DNA from: Acidobacteriaceae bacterium
GTDB taxonomy: Bacteria > Acidobacteriota > Terriglobia > Terriglobales > Acidobacteriaceae
Length of the DNA stretch: 16,743 bases
Reading direction: 5' to 3'
Assembly: GCA_003133425.1 (NCBI GenBank)
Contig: PKXI01000204.1
Coordinates: 12,583 to 29,325 of the forward strand
Shown: positions 14,135 to 16,743 of the stretch, in pieces
How the letters are laid out: the number at the start of each line of letters is the position of its first letter
Position numbering within the stretch: the stretch's first letter is position 1
Notes under the pieces: model-generated
The model's database searches: none
The model's input: the letters and a program-made list of their open reading frames with translations, nothing else
What the model was told of the DNA's origin: nothing
Program-made: the position numbers and the translations under genes

Positions 14135-14224
14135 TTACCACCGTTTACCCGATTTTGCCATAGATTGCTCTGGTTCAATAAGATACAGCAACTTTCGCTG
14201 GGAAGTTCTTACCCCCGTTTACCC
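14135..14224 (+). repeat. Pair of 16-bp direct repeats, possible integrase arm sites
   Basis: TTACCACCGTTTACCC (14135-14150) and TTACCCCCGTTTACCC (14209-14224) match in 15 of 16 positions, 74 bp apart, immediately inside the tRNA-Arg scar. This placement is what arm-type integrase or excisionase binding sites would have. The sequence between is AT-richer and non-coding. Confidence 0.6.
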
Positions 14225-14398
14225 TCGTGTTGCACCTAGGGTACCCCCAAAATCCCCCACAGTCCTCTCCAGCGTATTCATGCGTCGAATTCACAGCAAG
14301 TGTTCTCGGAAGTCGTGGAAGACAGGTCCCGTCACAGGTTAGTGCTTTGAGGTCGAGAACCTGATCCTTTTGCCACCTTGCAATCTCACTGTCGATCA
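14175..14398 (-). pseudogene. Remnant small ORF with IDSEIARWQ motif
   Basis: A minus-strand frame whose likely GTG start (14398) overlaps the stop of the upstream pseudogene (GGTGA). It begins VIDSEIARWQKDQVLDLKAL, similar to small helical proteins that I recall near integrases in Acidobacteria (inference from memory). Composition degrades after about residue 40, and the C-terminal end runs into the direct-repeat region, so it is probably broken or not translated. Confidence 0.3.
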
Positions 14399-15056
14399 CC
14401 TCCAAAATCCCAGAGCCCATTCTATCTGGGCAGCTGCCAGGAGATCGCGGCACCGTTCAACGACGTCCTCGGCATCTGACGTCTTCCACCGGAGATTTCG
14501 AGAGGCCCCTCGGCTTCGGTGCCGTCTGGGAAAAGATCCCAACGATCAGGGGGATTAGCGTGGGTAATTCTCCAAGCCTTCCTGAACTCGCCTGGTTCCT
14601 CAGGTAGGACTCGAACCGTCCCGCCTCATCCAGCCCCTTGCGCAAATCCACCATCATTTTGCCACATGTATTGGAAAAATCAAGAGCTGCGACGTTTTCC
14701 CATGGCGGTGATCACATCCTCTGAAATCGCTAAAATCGCGCGAATTGGCAGATCGGCGGTACAAAAGCAGTACATTTTGACGGTCTCGATCCATACTGGC
14801 TGATGTCGTTTGCCCTCGCCGGCTTGGTGAACGACGGTGGCAAGTGCTTTGGGGATTCGTGGGCTCCTTTGCCCCCTTCATGCGGCGACTTCCTTCCTAT
14901 GCCGGCTCTGCCTGAAGATCCTTCAATACTCGGCTTAACTGCCTCCCTCACGCCAGTTCGGGGGATCAACCTCAAATAAACCTCGCCTGGTTGTCGCGAA
15001 AAAGCATCGCCTTTTCCCACTATTCGTATGGAGTCGTTTGATGATTCACCAAGCTT
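14396..15056 (-). pseudogene. Decayed gene with several frameshifts
   Basis: Coherent protein sequence on one strand passes through successive frames. From right to left: DSIRIVGKGDAFSRQPGEVY (near 15040-14980), ALATVVHQAGEGKRHQPVWI then LPIRAILAISEDVITAM (near 14860-14705), LDFSNTCGKMMVDLRKGLDE then SYLRNQ (near 14690-14595), FRKAWRITHANPPDRWDLFP (near 14587-14530), and DVVERCRDLLAAAQIEWALG followed by FWR and TGA at 14396-14398. Each stretch has high GC at third positions and ordinary amino-acid use, and each is cut by a stop in its own frame. I do not recognise the family. Pseudogene decay is preferred over read errors, because the genes left of 14,000 are intact. Confidence 0.45.
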
Positions 15057-15217
15057 CGATTGTCATTTTGGGAACGATGAATCCGTCGCGGCTCGGCTTC
15101 CCTGCACCAAATCGCCCCGAGACCCTTGTAGCGGTCGCAGAGTACCTGGACGTACGGTTAGGTGGTTCAGGTGGTACGAACCCCGCGCGGAGGTTTTGGA
15201 CTAGGCTGCCGGTGGCG

Positions 15218-15459
15218 TTACGGCGACGCTCCAACTTCCAGCGTGATAGTTTTGCCGTTTATCTTACAGGCGAACCAAGCGCTCAAAATCCGGGTTCGAT
15301 CTCGATTTCTCCAATAGAAAGCCGGTGGTCACCGAAGCCGAAGCAGGCCGGGCCCTGGTTGTCGAAGTGGAATAGTTGCAGCGGGGTCGCGGGTGAGTTG
15401 GTTTCGGCGATCCGGTTAGAACGGGAGGACGTTTGGTCTTGATCATAGCTATTGGTCAA
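15218..15459 (-). pseudogene. Frameshifted C-terminal gene fragment
   Basis: Beginning right at the 3' end of the tRNA-like gene, a minus-strand frame reads NRIAETNSPATPLQLFHFDN then ACFGFGDHRLSIGEIEIEP. It then shifts frame to DFERLVRL, and shifts again to KINGKTITLEVGASP before TAA at 15218-15220. Reading across the three frames gives one plausible C-terminus of an unknown protein. No start codon is convincing (TTG at 15459 only), so the 5' part was lost or replaced by the tRNA/intron region. Confidence 0.4.
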
Positions 15460-15730
15460 GGGGGCCGGATCGAACCGCCGACCTTTGGGTTATGCGATCT
15501 GACTCACCTTACGGTCAGAGTCGGACTGTACCTTCATCCCCGAGGGGATGCCCGCCATCCAGTCTCTACGCCTTCCCCCACCATTCCGGGGGCTTGGTTC
15601 GGTATTGCCCTATCGCTCGCGCGACGTAGGTTCCACCGACTTTGACGAGTGATCTTCCGGCACATTGCTGCGCCGGACGCCCAATTTGCAAAAGCTCTTT
15701 AGGGATTCCAGGGAGCTATATCCCCACTTG
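15453..15730 (-). tRNA. Divergent tRNA-like gene (CAT anticodon) split by a group I intron
   Basis: The 3' exon (15494-15453) has CATAA, then CCCAA, variable loop AGGTC, T stem GGCGG, T loop TTCGATC, a 3' acceptor strand CCCCTTG, A73 and encoded CCA. The 5' exon (15730-15679) offers CAAG-T-GGGG, which pairs with CCCCTTG apart from one extra T, D-stem arms GCTC and GAGC, and TTGGG to pair with CCCAA of the anticodon stem. The copy is irregular: an oversized D loop, about nine extra bases before the anticodon stem, one base missing and a mispair in the 3' T stem, and no clean U33. It is probably a decayed tRNA-Met/Ile2-type gene. The parts fit too well to be chance. Confidence 0.5.
15495..15678 (-). 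ncRNA. Small group I intron (tRNA, IC3-like), about 184 nt
   Basis: All core helices can be drawn on the minus strand. P3: TCGTC/GATGG (15648-15644, 15559-15555). P4: TCGGT/ACCGA (15639-15635, 15603-15599). P5: CCTA/TAGG capped by TCGC-GCGA-GCGA. P6: CCCCC/GGGGG (15592-15588, 15579-15575). P7: GACTG/CAGTC (15564-15560, 15528-15524). P8: CATCCCC/GGGGATG overlapping at a short loop (15550-15535). P9: GACTC/GAGTC with a GTAA tetraloop. A GCAA-capped 8-bp hairpin near the 5' end (15676-15657) is P1 extension or P2. Conserved strings GTAGAGACT, AAGGTACAGTCC and GTCAAA...CGG...AACCTA match the Azoarcus tRNA-Ile intron core as I remember it. The terminal G at 15495 would be omega-G. P1/internal guide pairing was not resolved. 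No ORF inside. Confidence 0.82.
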
Positions 15731-15831
15731 TTCCATCTTGCGAATCAGCGCCCGCGTTCGCATAAATGCTATCTCAGAACTGGGTTCCGATGTTCGAGGT
15801 CAACCGAAGAGTCGGAGCACTCATCCGCAAG

Positions 15832-16680
15832 CTATCCGGACTGGCGATCGAATCGAAACAATCTGGAATCGGAATTATGGGTTCCAGAGATCAGGTCAGG
15901 AATAAGCGCGCTTGCTATGGTCGCAAATGTAATGCCGTTGCCGCCATATCCCAAGGCGAATTGTGCGCCTGGAAAGCCTTTGTGAGGTCCGATATAGGGT
16001 AGACCATCCCTGGACTCTGCAAAAGTCCCCGTCCAAGCTGTGGCCAATTTCCAAGAGACGTGGGGAAACATCTTGCGAATTTTCTTCTCTAGGGTTTTGG
16101 TTTTGCGTGCCAGTAAATTATCCCGTTTCGCCTCATCGACGAAATCAACATCTTCCCCACCAGCCACGATTCTGCCATCCACTGTAGAGCGCACATAAAG
16201 ATAGGGTCGAGCCGATTCCCATATCACGGGCCACTCACGACCTTTGGGGAATTTTGTACCTGCACGTGACGCGATCGCGAAGCTACTCGCTAGATGCACG
16301 CGCTTCTGTTTTAAGAACTGCTGCGTTTCGTAGCCGGTGGCAAACACTACATGACGGGCACGAATATGAAAATCATCACCTGTGGTAAGAACAGATTCTT
16401 TCCCGTGACGACGGTAGCTCTTAACAGCCGTGTGCGAAAAAACCTTCAGGCCTCTTTTTTGGGCGCTCCGGATAAGGGCCAGCGTTAGCTTCAGGGGATT
16501 GACTTCAGCAGATTGACGGGTGAGGATTGCACATGGCGCACGCAGGGAATAAGACTCAGCAAGTTCGCGGCGCGTCAGCAGCTCAACCTTGAAATCATGT
16601 TTCTGCCTGGTTTCGCACTCGCGGCGCACCATCCGGGCCCCTCTGTGCCAACATGAGTGAGACAAGTAGGCCCTCAACAA
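15832..16680 (-). pseudogene. N-terminally truncated FAD-dependent oxidoreductase (DAO family)
   Basis: The frame encodes the C-terminal two thirds of a glycine/D-amino-acid-oxidase-like flavoenzyme. Visible are VELLTRRELAESYSLRAP, the FAD-contacting RARHVVFATGYETQQF strand-turn, SRDGLPYIGPH, and the closing FALGYGGNGITFA with a normal C-terminus LFRFDRQSG. The N-terminal GxGxxG dinucleotide-binding fold (about 110-130 residues) is absent. Family-like sequence starts around 16635 (MVRRECETRQ); upstream the frame is unlike the family and hits a TAA right before the nominal TTG at 16680. Other frames up to the window end do not supply the missing part. Without it the protein cannot bind FAD normally, so it is called a pseudogene. 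The break may mark an insertion or recombination junction. Confidence 0.75.
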
Positions 16681-16743
16681 TTACTGTAGGGCGGGGAAAG
16701 AAATCTCACTTTGATAAGCATAAGCAAGACAAGCACTTCTTCC
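16653..16743 (+). CDS. Possible partial ORF running off the right edge
   Basis: An ATG at 16653 opens a plus-strand frame that stays open for 30 codons to the window end (MSETSRPSTITVGRGKKSHF, then lysine/histidine-rich). No ribosome site is visible and it overlaps the nominal start of the truncated oxidoreductase on the other strand. It could be the start of a gene placed next to the oxidoreductase break, or a chance frame. Confidence 0.2.
   Translation, partial: MSETSRPSTITVGRGKKSHFDKHKQDKHFF

Larger units (their letters stand above)
14124..16743. mobile_element. Degenerate integrated element (left end; right end outside the window)
   Basis: From the tRNA-Arg scar to the window end no intact recognisable gene is present, in contrast to the compact intact genes to the left. 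Content: two 16-bp direct repeats, several frameshifted minus-strand coding remnants, a tRNA-like gene with a group I intron, and an N-terminally truncated oxidoreductase. No integrase gene is visible. The geometry of a minus-strand tRNA target predicts an intact tRNA-Arg(TCT) to the right of the window. Confidence 0.55.

Noticed and set aside
14595..14650. tRNA-like T arm (GGTTCGAGTCC) with ACCA on the minus strand
   Set aside because: No 5' acceptor or D arm can be paired, and the stretch reads well as protein (DLRKGLDEAGRFESYL).
1..16743. CRISPR array, insertion sequence or rRNA
   Set aside because: No regularly spaced repeats, transposase motifs or rRNA segments were seen on either strand.

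Overview
The window is GC-rich DNA with tightly packed, mostly unrelated bacterial genes on both strands. The mix is a radical SAM protein, an aldo/keto reductase, a FucP-type sugar transporter, a ferritin-like/VIT fusion, rhomboid, hypAB, an ABC ATPase and tRNA-Gly/tRNA-Cys. Protein style and short intergenic regions suggest an Acidobacteriota (Terriglobia-like) chromosome. That taxonomic guess is inference from gene feel, not from a marker gene.

Positions 1-14067 look like stable chromosome with intact reading frames. From left to right: a radical SAM protein; an unrecognised 310-aa protein; a TM2/zinc-ribbon membrane protein divergent from an aldo/keto reductase; a lone contractile-tail-tube-like (gp19) protein converging on the reductase with a shared CTAG stop; a family 2 glycosyltransferase; a possible 46-aa membrane peptide; a FucP/GluP-type sugar symporter; an MbfA-like iron exporter coupled to a rhomboid protease; hypB and hypA (minus strand); a LolD/MacB-type ATPase without a permease; tRNA-Gly(GCC) with a clear sigma-70 promoter, then tRNA-Cys(GCA); and a divergent pair of proteins of unknown function (11897-13755).

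At about 14076 the character changes. A 48-nt 3' fragment of a tRNA-Arg(TCT) gene, beginning at the anticodon arm and followed by a strong terminator, marks what looks like the attachment-site end of an integrated element. Two 16-bp direct repeats just inside it resemble integrase arm-type sites. The element would extend rightwards past the window end, where an intact tRNA-Arg(TCT) on the minus strand is expected.

Inside the element (14124-16743) there is no intact recognisable gene. Coherent minus-strand protein sequence runs through several frame changes (pseudogenes). An FAD-dependent oxidoreductase has lost its N-terminal nucleotide-binding part. A tRNA-like sequence with a CAT anticodon is split by a very small (about 184 nt) group I intron of the tRNA (IC3-like) type. 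All core helices P3 to P9 can be drawn for the intron, and its core resembles the Azoarcus tRNA-Ile intron. This intron in a decaying island is the most interesting part of the window.
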